IMG/VR virus record: IMGVR_UViG_3300046530_000358
Location: 1-39,450 of that record
Strand: one strand, 5' to 3'
Source of the DNA: a virus
Length of the DNA stretch: 39,450 nucleotides
Shown: one piece after another, positions 20,245 to 28,978 of the stretch
How the letters are laid out: each line of letters starts with the position of its first letter
How positions within the stretch are numbered: position 1 is the first letter of the stretch
The notes under the pieces: generated by a model
What the model saw: the letters and a program-made list of their open reading frames with translations, nothing else
Told to the model about the DNA's origin: nothing
The model's database searches: none
Program-made: the position numbers and the translations under genes

Positions 20245-21542
20245 CACAAGCCACTTGGTACAACGCAGCAAGGGTGAGTCAGCCCGGCAGCGTGATCCTG
20301 AACGAGTGGCGCTCTGGCCGGGTGAAGGCGTCGAACGAGAGCACGCAGGACATGACGATTCAGGAGTTGGCGAACCTTGTCGGAGGCGCTTGCCTTGGCG
20401 GTGGTCCGGCCGTCACGGAAAGCACGGCGATGCGCGTCAGCGCGGTGTACGCCTGCGTGGCGCTACTGAGTGGAGCCGTCGCAACGCTGCCGATGCCCGT
20501 GTTCGCGAAAACGGCAACGGGCCGAGAGCCAGTGGATCATCCGTATTACTGGCTACTGAACGAGTCGCCGAACGATGATATTTCCGCTGCGGTGTTCTGG
20601 GAATATCTGATGAGTTCCAGGCTGTTCTACGGCGATGGCTTTGCGGAAATTCTTCGCTCGTCGTTCCGCAGCTCTGCGGTGACCGGATTTTTACCGCACC
20701 ACCCGAATCGCGTGATGCCTTTCCGCGACTCGCAAAGTGGGCAACTTTACTATCGCGTGACGCCGTTGATCGGGGCAGCATATATCGTCCACCCATCGGA
20801 CATGATCCACATCCCAAGTTTGGGGTTTGACGGCCTGCGCAGCCCATCGCCGATCACCTATGCTGCCCGCCAGGCGGTTGGCACTGCACTCTCTGTCGAT
20901 GAGTACAACTCGCGCTTCTTCACCAACGGCGCACGACCAGACTTCGCAATCACCTCTCCGAAAAAGCTCGATCCGGAACAGGCTGAGATGATCCGCGCCA
21001 CTTGGGGCGAAGCGCATGGTGGCGTGGCCCGCTCGCACAAGCCGGCGGTGCTGATGGGTGGGCTTGACATCAAGCAGTTGAGCCTGTCGGCAATCGATTC
21101 GGAAATTATCGCCGCCGGCATGTTCCAGGTTGAGCAGATCTGCCGGATCCTGGGCGTGCCACCACACATGGTCGGGCATACCGATAAGAACACGTCATGG
21201 GGAGCGGGCGTCGAGAACATGGGGCGCGGCTTTGTGAAGTTCACGCTCAAGCGCGACTTGGTAAAGATCGAGCAGGAATTCAACCGAAAGCTATGGCCCC
21301 TGCGTGAGCGCCTGTGCGTGAAGTTCGATCTGGCCGACATCGAGCGCGGCGACTTGAAGAGCGAGAACGAGGCGCTGCGCATCGCTCTAGGCCGCGCTGG
21401 CGAGCCTGGCTGGATGACCCAAAACGAAGTGCGCAAGGCCAAGATGCTGCCGCCAAAGGATGGCGGCGACGAGCTGCTCGAAGTGACGGCGCCGGCCGCA
21501 ACCAAAGGAAAAACCGTTGAAGAACCTACTCCAGCTGCTTAA
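20241..21542 (+). CDS. Portal protein (HK97 type)
   Basis: 433 aa, forms the dodecameric ring for DNA entry and tail attachment. HK97-family features: MRVSAVYACVALLSGAVATL near 70-90, the PNRVMPFRD and YRVTPLIGAAYIVHPSDMIH strands, GFDGLRSPSPITYAAR, and VEQICRILGVPPHMVG in the C-terminal half. Overlaps the terminase stop and, at its end, the start of the protease. Confidence 0.95.
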   Translation: MTQATWYNAARVSQPGSVILNEWRSGRVKASNESTQDMTIQELANLVGGACLGGGPAVTESTAMRVSAVYACVALLSGAVATLPMPVFAKTATGREPVDHPYYWLLNESPNDDISAAVFWEYLMSSRLFYGDGFAEILRSSFRSSAVTGFLPHHPNRVMPFRDSQSGQLYYRVTPLIGAAYIVHPSDMIHIPSLGFDGLRSPSPITYAARQAVGTALSVDEYNSRFFTNGARPDFAITSPKKLDPEQAEMIRATWGEAHGGVARSHKPAVLMGGLDIKQLSLSAIDSEIIAAGMFQVEQICRILGVPPHMVGHTDKNTSWGAGVENMGRGFVKFTLKRDLVKIEQEFNRKLWPLRERLCVKFDLADIERGDLKSENEALRIALGRAGEPGWMTQNEVRKAKMLPPKDGGDELLEVTAPAATKGKTVEEPTPAA

Positions 21543-22287
21543 TGAAAATCGCCACCCGTTCACGCCGATTGAATCGCGTATTGTGGCCAAGGACAAGACT
21601 GCAGCGATCTACCTGTACGATCCGATCGTAGGTGACCGCGCAACGGCGGAGTGGTGGGGGGGTGTATGCCCGCAGGATTTTGTCCCTGCGGTCCGCGCCC
21701 TTGATGCGGATGAGATCAAGATCTACACCAATTGCCCGGGTGGCGACGTTTTCGCCGCCGAGGCGATGTGCCAGGCACTGCGGGAGCATCCGGCCAAGGT
21801 CACCATGCAGATTGAAGGCTGCGCAGCGAGTGCAGCGACCGCAATCGCTTGCGCCTGCGACGAAGTGGTGATGACACCGGCTTCCAAATACATGATCCAC
21901 AAGACGTGGATGCTCGCAATGGGCAACGACGATGACATGATGGCCGCAGCTGAGCTGCTGCGCAAGTGCGACCAGTCGATGTACGACGAATATGTGCGCC
22001 GCTCGGGAAACACGCTGGAGCAGGTGAGCGCCTGGTGCGCCGCCGAAACCTGGTTCACGGCCGAAGACGCTGTGAAATTCGGATTCGCGGACAGCGTCAT
22101 CGCGGCGCCGGCCACTGCGGCCACCGCCCGCGCCGCGCAGAAATGGAACCTCAGCGCATACAAAAACGCGCCGTCCGCGCCGCCGGAGCCAGATCTCGTG
22201 CCCGCGCCAGCGCCTGCCGCGTCCGAAGACCACCGCGCGCGTCAGCAGCAACGCCTGTCGATGCTGACGCGCTTACAGATTAGCTGA
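21517..22287 (+). CDS. ClpP-type head maturation protease
   Basis: 256 aa. Cleaves the scaffold-like delta domain of the capsid protein during head maturation. Catalytic S105 in GCAASAATAIA and H128 in YMIHKTWM; oxyanion-region NCPGGDVFAA at 72-81. The C-terminal 50 residues are proline- and alanine-rich, a scaffold-like tail. The frame starts with a TTG at 21517, overlapping the portal end by 26 bases, with an AAAGGA ribosome site; no in-frame ATG precedes the fold. The rare start may set its level low relative to the capsid. Confidence 0.92.
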   Translation: MKNLLQLLNENRHPFTPIESRIVAKDKTAAIYLYDPIVGDRATAEWWGGVCPQDFVPAVRALDADEIKIYTNCPGGDVFAAEAMCQALREHPAKVTMQIEGCAASAATAIACACDEVVMTPASKYMIHKTWMLAMGNDDDMMAAAELLRKCDQSMYDEYVRRSGNTLEQVSAWCAAETWFTAEDAVKFGFADSVIAAPATAATARAAQKWNLSAYKNAPSAPPEPDLVPAPAPAASEDHRARQQQRLSMLTRLQIS

Positions 22288-22308
22288 CGCTCTCGCGCCA
22301 CTAAGCAG

Positions 22309-22329
22309 CCGCCTCCGGGCGGTTTTTTT
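22309..22329 (+). terminator. Intrinsic terminator between protease and capsid genes
   Basis: CCGCC-TCCG-GGCGG followed by seven T. Inside the late operon, so it must be read through, or it trims the mRNA ahead of the capsid gene. Confidence 0.8.
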
Positions 22330-22377
22330 CGTCCAAACCCAGCCGCGAGAGCGGATTCCTACCGAAAGGCACCAAAT

Positions 22378-23637
22378 ATGAGCAAGCTCGCCCAGCTGCG
22401 CGAACAGCGCAACATCGCCGCCAAACAGGCCAATGAACTGAGCAATAAATACCCTGCCGACCAGCGCATGCCGGCCGCTGAAGCAGAAAAACTGGACCAG
22501 ATCCTCGCACAGGTCGAGGCAATCGACGGTGAAATCGCCCGCGAAGGCCGCATGGCTCAGCTGGCTCTTGACAATCCGGAGGCGCAGCATTTGGCTGCGC
22601 TGAATGCCGCCACCCGCAATCCAGCAAACCATGGTGAGGAGTCCACCGCATTGCGCGCCTTCCTCGCTGGTGGTGTGTCGAACATGGCCGATTCCGACCG
22701 CGCCCGTATGCTGGCCCGCCAGACGCCAGACATCCGCAATGCCATGTCGACCTCGACGAACACCGAAGGGGGCTACACCACGGCGATCGAATACCAGCGC
22801 TCGTTGGAAAAGGCGATGAAAGCCTTCGGCGGCATGCGAAATGTCGCGACGACCATTCGCACCGGTACCGGCATCACGATGAACTTCCCAACCACCGATG
22901 CAACTGCGGAGATTGGTGAAATCGTCGGCCAAAACGCTGCCGTTACCCTGGGCGAGACCACCTTCGGCAATACGACGCTGGACGTGTTCAAGTACTCGTC
23001 GAAGAAAATCGCATTGCCTTTCGAGCTGGTGCAGGACTCATTTATCGATATCGAAGCCTACATCCAAGAGCTGCTGGCAATGCGCCTCGGCCGCATCACC
23101 AATCTGCATTACACCACCGGCGACGGCTCCAGCAAGCCGTTCGGCATCGTTCCACGCGCCGGCGTTGGTAAGGTTGGCGCCACCGGTCAGACCGTCTTGA
23201 TCACCTACGACGACTTCGTGGATCTGGAGCATTCGGTTGATCCGGCTTACCGCAGTCAGCCCGGTGTTGGCTACATGATGCACGACTCGTCTGTCAAGGT
23301 TGTCCGCAAGATCAAAGACGGCAACGGCCGTCCGATCTTCGTGCCCGGCTACGAGGCTGATGCGCTGGTCAACGGTGGCGCACCCGATCGTCTGATGGGT
23401 CGTCCGATCAACATCAACCAGGATATGCCGGTGATGGCCGCCAACGCGAAATCTATCGCGTTCGGCCAGCTGAGCAAGTACGTGATCCGCGACGTAATGG
23501 ACCTGACCCTCTTCCGCATGACCGACTCAGCCTTCACGCTGCTGGGCCAGATCGGCTTCGTCGCCTTCATGCGCTCGGGCGGCAACCTGATCGATGCAGG
23601 AGGCGCGATCAAGGTCTACCAAAACAGCGCCACCTAA
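22378..23637 (+). CDS. Major capsid protein (HK97 fold)
   Basis: 419 aa. The N-terminal about 100 residues are a charged coiled-coil delta domain (MSKLAQLREQRNIAAKQANE ...), removed by the protease in this class. The mature part starts near STNTEGGYTTAIEYQ, with HK97-family strands TIRTGTGITMNFPT, LPFELVQDSFIDIEAYIQEL, GDGSSKPFGIV and the C-terminal FGQLSKYVIRDVMDLTLFRM. ATG 22378 with GAAAGG before it. A hairpin without T tract (23649-23670) follows. Confidence 0.96.
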   Translation: MSKLAQLREQRNIAAKQANELSNKYPADQRMPAAEAEKLDQILAQVEAIDGEIAREGRMAQLALDNPEAQHLAALNAATRNPANHGEESTALRAFLAGGVSNMADSDRARMLARQTPDIRNAMSTSTNTEGGYTTAIEYQRSLEKAMKAFGGMRNVATTIRTGTGITMNFPTTDATAEIGEIVGQNAAVTLGETTFGNTTLDVFKYSSKKIALPFELVQDSFIDIEAYIQELLAMRLGRITNLHYTTGDGSSKPFGIVPRAGVGKVGATGQTVLITYDDFVDLEHSVDPAYRSQPGVGYMMHDSSVKVVRKIKDGNGRPIFVPGYEADALVNGGAPDRLMGRPININQDMPVMAANAKSIAFGQLSKYVIRDVMDLTLFRMTDSAFTLLGQIGFVAFMRSGGNLIDAGGAIKVYQNSAT

Positions 23638-23648
23638 CCAATTCATCA

Positions 23649-23670
23649 GCGGCGGGCGCGGGCCCGCCGC
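23649..23670 (+). other. Strong hairpin after the capsid gene
   Basis: Stem GCGGCGGGC/GCCCGCCGC with a 4-base loop, no T tract. Could stabilise the 3' end of the capsid message or weakly terminate. Confidence 0.5.
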
Positions 23671-23688
23671 AATTCCATCGGAGCGAAT

Positions 23689-23886
23689 ATGAGCAAAAAC
23701 CAACCGAAGGCCGTCGCTGCATCAGTGCCCGAAGGCGAAGTCAAGGCACGCCTCTTGGTCGACTGCGACCTCGGCAAGTGCAACGACGTGGTGCTGGTCG
23801 ATGCAGCCCATCTTGAGGCGCTGGCCGGTGTCGTCGATGCCGATCCTGCAGCAGTCGACTACGCAGAATCCACCGCGAAAGTGTAA
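23689..23886 (+). CDS. Small protein after the capsid gene, 65 aa
   Basis: MSKNQPKAVAASVPEGEVKA then RLLVDCDLGKCNDVVLVDAA. Acidic, soluble. Small proteins of this type are frequent directly after the capsid gene in HK97-like phages (head-associated or unknown). Function not established. GGAG precedes the ATG. Confidence 0.65.
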   Translation: MSKNQPKAVAASVPEGEVKARLLVDCDLGKCNDVVLVDAAHLEALAGVVDADPAAVDYAESTAKV

Positions 23887-23888
23887 CC

Positions 23889-24437
23889 ATGACCATCCGC
23901 CTGCTGTGTGCTTATGCGATTTATCCGCAGAACGCCATCATCACGCTCGATGCCGGCACCGAGACGGGCCTGGTCAATGCAAAGATGGCGTCGACTAACT
24001 TGACTGGCGGCGTGCCATACGTGCCGCCGCCTATTCCCAATCAGCTGGTGAACGCGCAGCTGATTGTCGATTCGTCGAAGAACGTGCTGGGAATTTTGGG
24101 GCCAAGTGGAGAAACCCTGCCCATCGGCGGGGGAGGCACCGGACTGTGGAAAGTCAGTGGCCCATTGGCTGACGCGACGCCAGTGGTGGTCGCCCTCGGC
24201 GGCATTGCGACCTCCGTCTATCGTGCGTCAGTGAATCCAGTTGCCGGCGATAGCGTGCTGGTGGAAAGCGGCACCAGCGCCACCGGTCCTTGGACGCCTT
24301 GGCCGAACGGCGCCGTCGGCGTCCCGGACAGCGCCACCAGCTATCCAAGCACGCCGGCGGTCACACACATGCGTTTTACGCGCACCGCCGGCGGCGGAAC
24401 TACCTCGCGCTACTACGTTAACGAAATCTCGAACTGA
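23889..24437 (+). CDS. Hypothetical head-region protein, 182 aa
   Basis: Unrecognised. N-terminal segment YAIYPQNAIITLDAGTETGL then a glycine/proline-rich linker (GVPYVPPPIPNQLV; LPIGGGGTGLWKVSG) and a beta-rich C-terminal part of about 85 residues (VYRASVNPVAGDSVLVESGT; THMRFTRTAGGGTTSRYYVN) that resembles a small beta-sandwich. Position between capsid and connector genes fits a head decoration or fibre protein; inference only. Confidence 0.65.
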   Translation: MTIRLLCAYAIYPQNAIITLDAGTETGLVNAKMASTNLTGGVPYVPPPIPNQLVNAQLIVDSSKNVLGILGPSGETLPIGGGGTGLWKVSGPLADATPVVVALGGIATSVYRASVNPVAGDSVLVESGTSATGPWTPWPNGAVGVPDSATSYPSTPAVTHMRFTRTAGGGTTSRYYVNEISN

Positions 24438-24449
24438 TCGGAGAACAGC

Positions 24450-25967
24450 ATGGTTTGGGATCAAAAAAACGCGGTATTGCGGCGCCCTACGAAGCTCCAG
24501 TTGGCGCAAGTGCAGATCACTCCATATTCCTCCGGCGTGGGCCTCCTGACGGGTGTGCTAGCGCAAGGCCGCATCCCGATTAAAGCGGTCCCGTGGCCGA
24601 TAAATAAAGTCGTGCAGCCGGTCGTGGGCTTCACCTGCCCAGGCAACGGCACTCGCGTCAACATAGCCAAAGCGCAGACCTTAAAGTTCTGGGTGGAGGT
24701 TATGGCCGGCAGTAGCCTCGTATCAATTCCAATCACATGGACCGGGTCCGAGACCAAAATTGTCAATCCCGGCGATGAGCTGGCGCTCTCCGATGATTGG
24801 TGCTTGCTTAATGGGGCGATTCCAGCCGGCGCCAGCTGGTGGATGCGTTGGGAGGCCAGCGTGGCCACCGCAGGATCGGGCGGGTTCCTGTTCTCGGCGT
24901 TGCAGCAGTCCGGTGGAACTGGCAGCCAGTTCGCGCAAGCTACGTGGTGGTACAACGCTGGCGTTCCTTCGCAAGATAATATGGCAGGGACGGGGCCACT
25001 GGTCGGCACAGGAAGCAGCGGAAACACATCGGGAGCGCCTAACACGATCCATTCGGTTCTGGTGGCGTATGACTATCAGCGCACCTCCGCGCTACTGTTA
25101 GGTGACAGCAAGTTCGTTGGATCAGGCACGCCAAATGCACGTGGCAATCCAGACGGCGGCGCGTCGCATATTTCCAATGCGCTCGCTCAGATGAATATCC
25201 CGTACATCAATTACGGCTTCGCCGGGACGACAATGCAGGGCTGGTCCCAGGTCTCGGCAGCAGCGTGGGCAATGGCAGCGTACGTGACCGACGTGGTCAT
25301 CGGCTACCCGATCAATGACATCAACACCGGATCGCCGACGCTGGCAAATCTCCAAAGCTGGTTCAATACGTTGGTGGCGAAACTACTGTCGATCAACCCG
25401 ACGCTGCGCATCTGGGTTGTACAGTGCGAGCCCGGCACGAACACCAAGCAATATGCGGTAACGCAGGCGACATCAAGCGGAACGGTAGCCACACTGTCCA
25501 TGGCGGACACATCAGGTCTTACAGTGGGCGGCAAACTGTCGGTGACCGGCGCCACGCCCATTGCCTACAACGTCACCGCCGCAACCATCACCGAAATTGT
25601 GCCGAATGTGTCGGTATCCTACAACTTCGCCGGTGGTACCAGTCCCGCAACCGGCACAGTGGTGGCAACGGATGCCTGGTCGACAACCGCGAACCAGACA
25701 CCGCGCGCCGGCTGTGAGTATCCGACGTCCACGCTCGTGTCGTATAAGGCTTGGATCACGTCGCTCAAGTCGCTGGGCACCATTTTCGGCATCCTTGACC
25801 CTAACGTCGTGGTGGAGGCCGGCGGCTCGGGGCAGTCGGGAAAATGGACCATCGGCTCTACCGGGGACGGCATTCATGAATTGGAATGGTCCTATATCGC
25901 ATGCGTCTACGCTTTCAAAAGCCAGTATCTGGCTCAGGGCGGCATCCCCAATACCGGGGTGTTTTAA
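24450..25967 (+). CDS. SGNH-hydrolase-domain protein in the head region
   Basis: 505 aa. Residues about 1-205 are beta-rich and unrecognised (contains WTGSETKIVNPGDELALSDD). Residues about 213-490 carry SGNH/GDSL esterase blocks: LLLGDSKFVG with nucleophile S220, NYGFAGTTMQGW with the block II Gly, VVIGYPINDIN with N289, and DGIHELEW with D473 and H476. A beta-rich insert (about 335-405, TSSGTVATLSMADTSGLTVG ... YNFAGGTSPATGTVV) interrupts the fold before the last block. Family members remove acyl groups from polysaccharides or lipids. No signal peptide. Location between capsid and head-tail connector suggests a virion surface enzyme, for example removing O-acetyl groups from host capsule. 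The substrate is not known. Confidence 0.8.
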   Translation: MVWDQKNAVLRRPTKLQLAQVQITPYSSGVGLLTGVLAQGRIPIKAVPWPINKVVQPVVGFTCPGNGTRVNIAKAQTLKFWVEVMAGSSLVSIPITWTGSETKIVNPGDELALSDDWCLLNGAIPAGASWWMRWEASVATAGSGGFLFSALQQSGGTGSQFAQATWWYNAGVPSQDNMAGTGPLVGTGSSGNTSGAPNTIHSVLVAYDYQRTSALLLGDSKFVGSGTPNARGNPDGGASHISNALAQMNIPYINYGFAGTTMQGWSQVSAAAWAMAAYVTDVVIGYPINDINTGSPTLANLQSWFNTLVAKLLSINPTLRIWVVQCEPGTNTKQYAVTQATSSGTVATLSMADTSGLTVGGKLSVTGATPIAYNVTAATITEIVPNVSVSYNFAGGTSPATGTVVATDAWSTTANQTPRAGCEYPTSTLVSYKAWITSLKSLGTIFGILDPNVVVEAGGSGQSGKWTIGSTGDGIHELEWSYIACVYAFKSQYLAQGGIPNTGVF

Positions 25968-25968
25968 T

Positions 25969-26574
25969 ATGACGAAGATCCGCACCGCCGCGCCGACCGT
26001 CCTGGCGGTGTCGCTGGAGGCGGCCAAGGACGCCCTGCGCATTGACGGTAACGATATGGACACGCTGGTGACCATCTGGACTAAGGGCGTCATTGCGGAA
26101 CTGGAGCACGAGGTCGGCCAATGCATGATGGAGCAGACGTGGGAAGTGCGCCTGCCACGCTTTCCAGGCGCGCCATGCTGGTCACTCGGCCAGCCGGCAC
26201 CGCGCCAGATGGCCGCCGAGATCAGCCTTCCACACCCGGTGCTGAGCATCACCTCCGTCAGCTACATCGACGCGGACGGCGCCGCACAGACTCTGCAGCC
26301 GGAAGCGTACCGGCTCAACAAGGCGCGGTACACCAGCACGCTGTCACCCGCGCGCGGCACCAGCTGGCCAGCAACCGCCGAGGACGATGCCGCAGTAGTC
26401 GTGGTGCTCCAGGCCGGATACGGCAACACGCCGGATGTCACTCCGGACGAGGTTCAGCTGTACATTCTGGCGAAGCTGGCGGAGCAGTTTGACCCGGCAA
26501 CGCGCCTGGAGCGTGACACTGTGCAGTCGAAGTTTGTCGATGGCCTGCTGGACCGCTGCCGGAGCTATTCATGA
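25969..26574 (+). CDS. Head-tail connector (gp6-like)
   Basis: 201 aa from ATG 25969, right after the hydrolase stop. It follows the phage connector gp6-like pattern: LEAAKDALRIDGNDMDTLVT near the N-terminus, a central beta part (ISLPHPVLSITSVSYIDADG), and a helical end TPDEVQLYILAKLAEQFDPA. It joins the portal to the tail. The frame is open far upstream, but that part is a shadow of the hydrolase gene. Confidence 0.9.
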   Translation: MTKIRTAAPTVLAVSLEAAKDALRIDGNDMDTLVTIWTKGVIAELEHEVGQCMMEQTWEVRLPRFPGAPCWSLGQPAPRQMAAEISLPHPVLSITSVSYIDADGAAQTLQPEAYRLNKARYTSTLSPARGTSWPATAEDDAAVVVVLQAGYGNTPDVTPDEVQLYILAKLAEQFDPATRLERDTVQSKFVDGLLDRCRSYS

Positions 26575-26897
26575 GCCTGTCGATGCGCCTCAACAAGCGC
26601 GTTGAGCTCTACACCACAGGCCCTGGACGGGATGCTATTGGTCAGCCTATCGATTCACCCGTGCTGATTGATACCGTGTGGGCTGAGGTTAAAGACAAGG
26701 ACGGCGACCTGGTGGTGGAGGCTGATCGGATGCACCGCACGGTCAAAACCAATATTCTTATCCGGTACCGCGAACTGCCGGACAAACTGACTGTTCGCTA
26801 CAAGGGCTATCAGTATCGAGTCGACGCAGTGCTTGGCCAGGACAACCGTACGCTGCTACTGGCATCGGTCAAAGTCGGCGTGGTGCCACCACCATGA
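26571..26897 (+). CDS. Head closure / head-tail adaptor protein
   Basis: 108 aa of the SPP1 gp16-like head-tail joining family: LNKRVELYTTGPGRDAIGQP ... DTVWAEVKDKDGD ... RYKGYQYRVDAVLGQDNRTL. Beta-barrel stopper that retains DNA after packaging. Overlaps both neighbours by 4 bp. Confidence 0.9.
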   Translation: MSLSMRLNKRVELYTTGPGRDAIGQPIDSPVLIDTVWAEVKDKDGDLVVEADRMHRTVKTNILIRYRELPDKLTVRYKGYQYRVDAVLGQDNRTLLLASVKVGVVPPP

Positions 26898-27358
26898 GTT
26901 TTACCGTTGATCTGTCGCAGCTGGTCGTCCTGCAGCGGGACATCCGATCATTTGGCGAGGCGGTTAAGGACGAGGTGGCCATGGCCGGCGTTGCCGCCGG
27001 CGCGAAGGTGATTTACGACGAAGCAAGGGCGCGAGCGCCAGTATCAGAGGAAGTACATATCTTCTACGGCCGCGATTCATTAAGAACCGGTGTGACCTAC
27101 ACATTTGCGCCTGGAAACCTTCGTGATTCTATTTACCGCGCGTATTCGCCGGAGCGAAGTGGTCCTGTGCGGAAAGAATACTCAATTAGCTGGAATCACA
27201 CGCAGGCCCCATATGGCTACATGGTCGAATTCGGAACATCGAATGCGTCGGCCAGCCCGTTCTTGGGGCCTTCCCTTTCCATGCTCCCCGAGGCATACAC
27301 GTCTGCCAAAGTAGCCATGGGGGCACAGCTGATGACCATTCAAGGACGCGCACTATGA
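26894..27358 (+). CDS. HK97 gp10-like tail component
   Basis: 154 aa. N-terminal VDLSQLVVLQRDIRSFGEAV, a VAAGAKVIYDEARARAPVSE segment, and a C-terminal YMVEFGTSNASASPFLGPSL motif typical of the HK97 gp10 family (neck/tail attachment). In order after the head-closure gene, overlapping by 4 bp at each end. Confidence 0.92.
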   Translation: MSFTVDLSQLVVLQRDIRSFGEAVKDEVAMAGVAAGAKVIYDEARARAPVSEEVHIFYGRDSLRTGVTYTFAPGNLRDSIYRAYSPERSGPVRKEYSISWNHTQAPYGYMVEFGTSNASASPFLGPSLSMLPEAYTSAKVAMGAQLMTIQGRAL

Positions 27359-27720
27359 GCATGGAGCTACTGCTTTTCGAAACATTGCGGGGGCTGGTTG
27401 GCGACCGCGTCTATCCGCATATCGCTCCCGAGAATGAGCCAACGCCGTATATCACCTGGCACGTGCCGGGCGGCGGCCAAGCGGTCAACTTTGTGGACGG
27501 TAGCCAGCCGAGCAAGAGGAACGCTCGCATTCAGGTGAATGTGTGGTCAAAGTCGCTGGCTGAGGCGCTGCTTGTCGCTCAGCGCGCGGAGACTGCTCTC
27601 CGTGGCGCAGTCGCGTTGAGCACTACGGTTCAGACCGACCAACACACCCGGCACGAGGAAGACACGAAGTTGTTCGGAACGATTCAGTTTTTCAGTTGCT
27701 GGGCAGATATCTCAGCTTAA
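27355..27720 (+). CDS. Tail terminator/completion protein (DUF3168-like)
   Basis: 121 aa with the DUF3168 pattern: LLFETLRGLVGDRVYPHIAP, TPYITWHVPGGG, and NARIQVNVWSKSLAEALLVA. Caps the tail tube and joins it to the head. Overlaps the gp10-like gene by 4 bp; two terminators follow. Confidence 0.88.
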   Translation: MSMELLLFETLRGLVGDRVYPHIAPENEPTPYITWHVPGGGQAVNFVDGSQPSKRNARIQVNVWSKSLAEALLVAQRAETALRGAVALSTTVQTDQHTRHEEDTKLFGTIQFFSCWADISA

Positions 27721-27729
27721 TCAACACCG

Positions 27730-27752
27730 GGCCCGCAGACGCGGGCCTTTTT
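27730..27752 (+). terminator. Intrinsic terminator before the tail tube gene (first)
   Basis: GGCCCGC-AGAC-GCGGGCC followed by five T. Confidence 0.8.
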
Positions 27753-27781
27753 CTTTGTGGCCCCAAGAGGGGTCGTCAACC

Positions 27782-27805
27782 AGCCGCCGCAAGCGGCTTT
27801 TTTTT
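27782..27805 (+). terminator. Intrinsic terminator before the tail tube gene (second)
   Basis: AGCCGC-CGCAA-GCGGCT followed by eight T in total. Together with the hairpin at 27730 it forms a tandem just 5' of the tail tube gene. Confidence 0.78.
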
Positions 27806-27826
27806 CGCCCGTCGAAAGGAAACCTC

Positions 27827-28471
27827 ATGTCTGTCCAACTGCCTAACGGCATCATCCTGGCGCTGGCTACCGCTTATGCGCCCGTGCTCACCGTGACTGC
27901 CGCGACCAACGCGGCCGAGGCGGTGATCAGTGTGACCAACACCTACTCCTCGGGTGACCTGGTTGAATTCAACTCCGGCTGGTCGCGCGCGAATGGTCGT
28001 ATCTTCCGCATCAAAACCCCGACCGGCACCAATGCGGTGCTGGAAGGCCTGGATACGTCCGATCTAACCCAGTTCCCTGCCGGCAGCGGCGCCGGCACGA
28101 TCCGCAAGATCAACACCTGGACCCAGATCCAGCAGGTCACCGAGCTGACCAGCTCGGGCGGTGAGCCGCAGTACGTGCAATACGAGTTTCTGGAGAACGA
28201 CTACCAGAGCCAGATCCCGTCCACCACCACCGCGCAGTCGATCGCCATCACCGTGGCAGACGACCCGACCCTACCAGGGTACGCGGCCCTGAAAGCTGCG
28301 CGCGACAGCCGCAAGCTGGTGGCCCTGCGCGCAACGCTACCGCAAGGCGGCGTGCTGCTCTACAACGGCTACGTCTCCTTCGACGAGACGCCAAGCATGA
28401 CCAAGGGCCAGATCATGGCCTGCCGTGGCGGCTTCGCGCTGCAAGGTCGCCCTGTTCGTTACGCGACCTAA
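27827..28471 (+). CDS. Major tail tube protein
   Basis: 214 aa, beta-rich, between the tail terminator and the tail chaperone genes, where siphophages keep the tube protein. Features: an N-terminal LPNGIILALATAYAPVLTVT, YVQYEFLENDYQSQIPSTTT, and a C-terminal RKLVALRATLPQGGVLLYNG ... SFDETPSMTKGQ that fits the tail tube TTP families. ATG 27827 has AAAGGA before it; the upstream extension of the frame covers the two terminators and is not coding. It is followed by two further terminators, expected for a highly made product. Confidence 0.88.
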   Translation: MSVQLPNGIILALATAYAPVLTVTAATNAAEAVISVTNTYSSGDLVEFNSGWSRANGRIFRIKTPTGTNAVLEGLDTSDLTQFPAGSGAGTIRKINTWTQIQQVTELTSSGGEPQYVQYEFLENDYQSQIPSTTTAQSIAITVADDPTLPGYAALKAARDSRKLVALRATLPQGGVLLYNGYVSFDETPSMTKGQIMACRGGFALQGRPVRYAT

Positions 28472-28488
28472 CCCAACCAAGTGCCTTG

Positions 28489-28509
28489 CCCGCCACCGCG
28501 CGGGTTTTT
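28489..28509 (+). terminator. Intrinsic terminator after the tail tube gene (first)
   Basis: CCCGC/GCGGG stem, 6-base loop, then TTTTT. Confidence 0.65.
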
Positions 28510-28540
28510 CCAGCCGGGATAGCTTCCCGGCTGGCTTTTT
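28510..28540 (+). terminator. Intrinsic terminator after the tail tube gene (second)
   Basis: Perfect 10-bp stem CCAGCCGGGA/TCCCGGCTGG with a TAGCT loop, then C and five T. Directly abuts the first hairpin. Confidence 0.85.
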
Positions 28541-28567
28541 AATTCCCATCAAAGAGAGAAAAACACC

Positions 28568-28978
28568 ATGGCAATCATCCTCGGCAATAACCCGAAAGAC
28601 TTCCAGCGCCCAGTCGAAGTTGTCCGTTTTGGCGGCGGCAAAGACTCCATCAGCCTCACTTTCATCTATCGCACCAAGCGCGAGTTCGCAGCACTGGTGG
28701 ACGAGCGTGCCGCAGCAACTCGCGCCAAGGAAAAGGAAGCGGACGACGTCCTGCAGGCGAACGGTGGCGTGGCAGCACCGATCAGCGTGGAGGGCGCCTA
28801 TCTGGAGTGGAGCAAAGAGCAGGCCGAATACGTGCTGCAAATCGCTAGCAAGTGGGATCTCAAGGACGAGATGACGGTTGAAAAGCTGCAGCAGCTGGAA
28901 GACGAATTCCCTGGCGCGCTGGAGCACATCCAATCCGTCTACCAGAAGGCCGTCGCGGAAGTCCGCATAAAAAACTAG
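28568..28978 (+). CDS. Tail assembly chaperone (gpG-like)
   Basis: 136 aa, made in the normal frame and ending VRIKN at a TAG (28976-28978). An N-terminal beta part (MAIILGNNPKDFQRPVEVVR, SISLTFIYRTKREFAALVDE) and a helical C-terminal half are as expected for tail chaperones that coat the tape measure. The last sense codons contain the slippery heptamer A AAA AAC, so a fraction of ribosomes should shift -1 and continue into the next frame. Confidence 0.9.
   Translation: MAIILGNNPKDFQRPVEVVRFGGGKDSISLTFIYRTKREFAALVDERAAATRAKEKEADDVLQANGGVAAPISVEGAYLEWSKEQAEYVLQIASKWDLKDEMTVEKLQQLEDEFPGALEHIQSVYQKAVAEVRIKN
28969..28975 (+). other. -1 ribosomal frameshift site in the tail chaperone gene
   Basis: Heptamer A AAA AAC in the correct phase (codons ATA AAA AAC TAG), immediately before the zero-frame stop. 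A -1 slip reads AAA AAA CTA GAA and enters the frame of the downstream part, the same logic as lambda G/GT. Confidence 0.87.
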
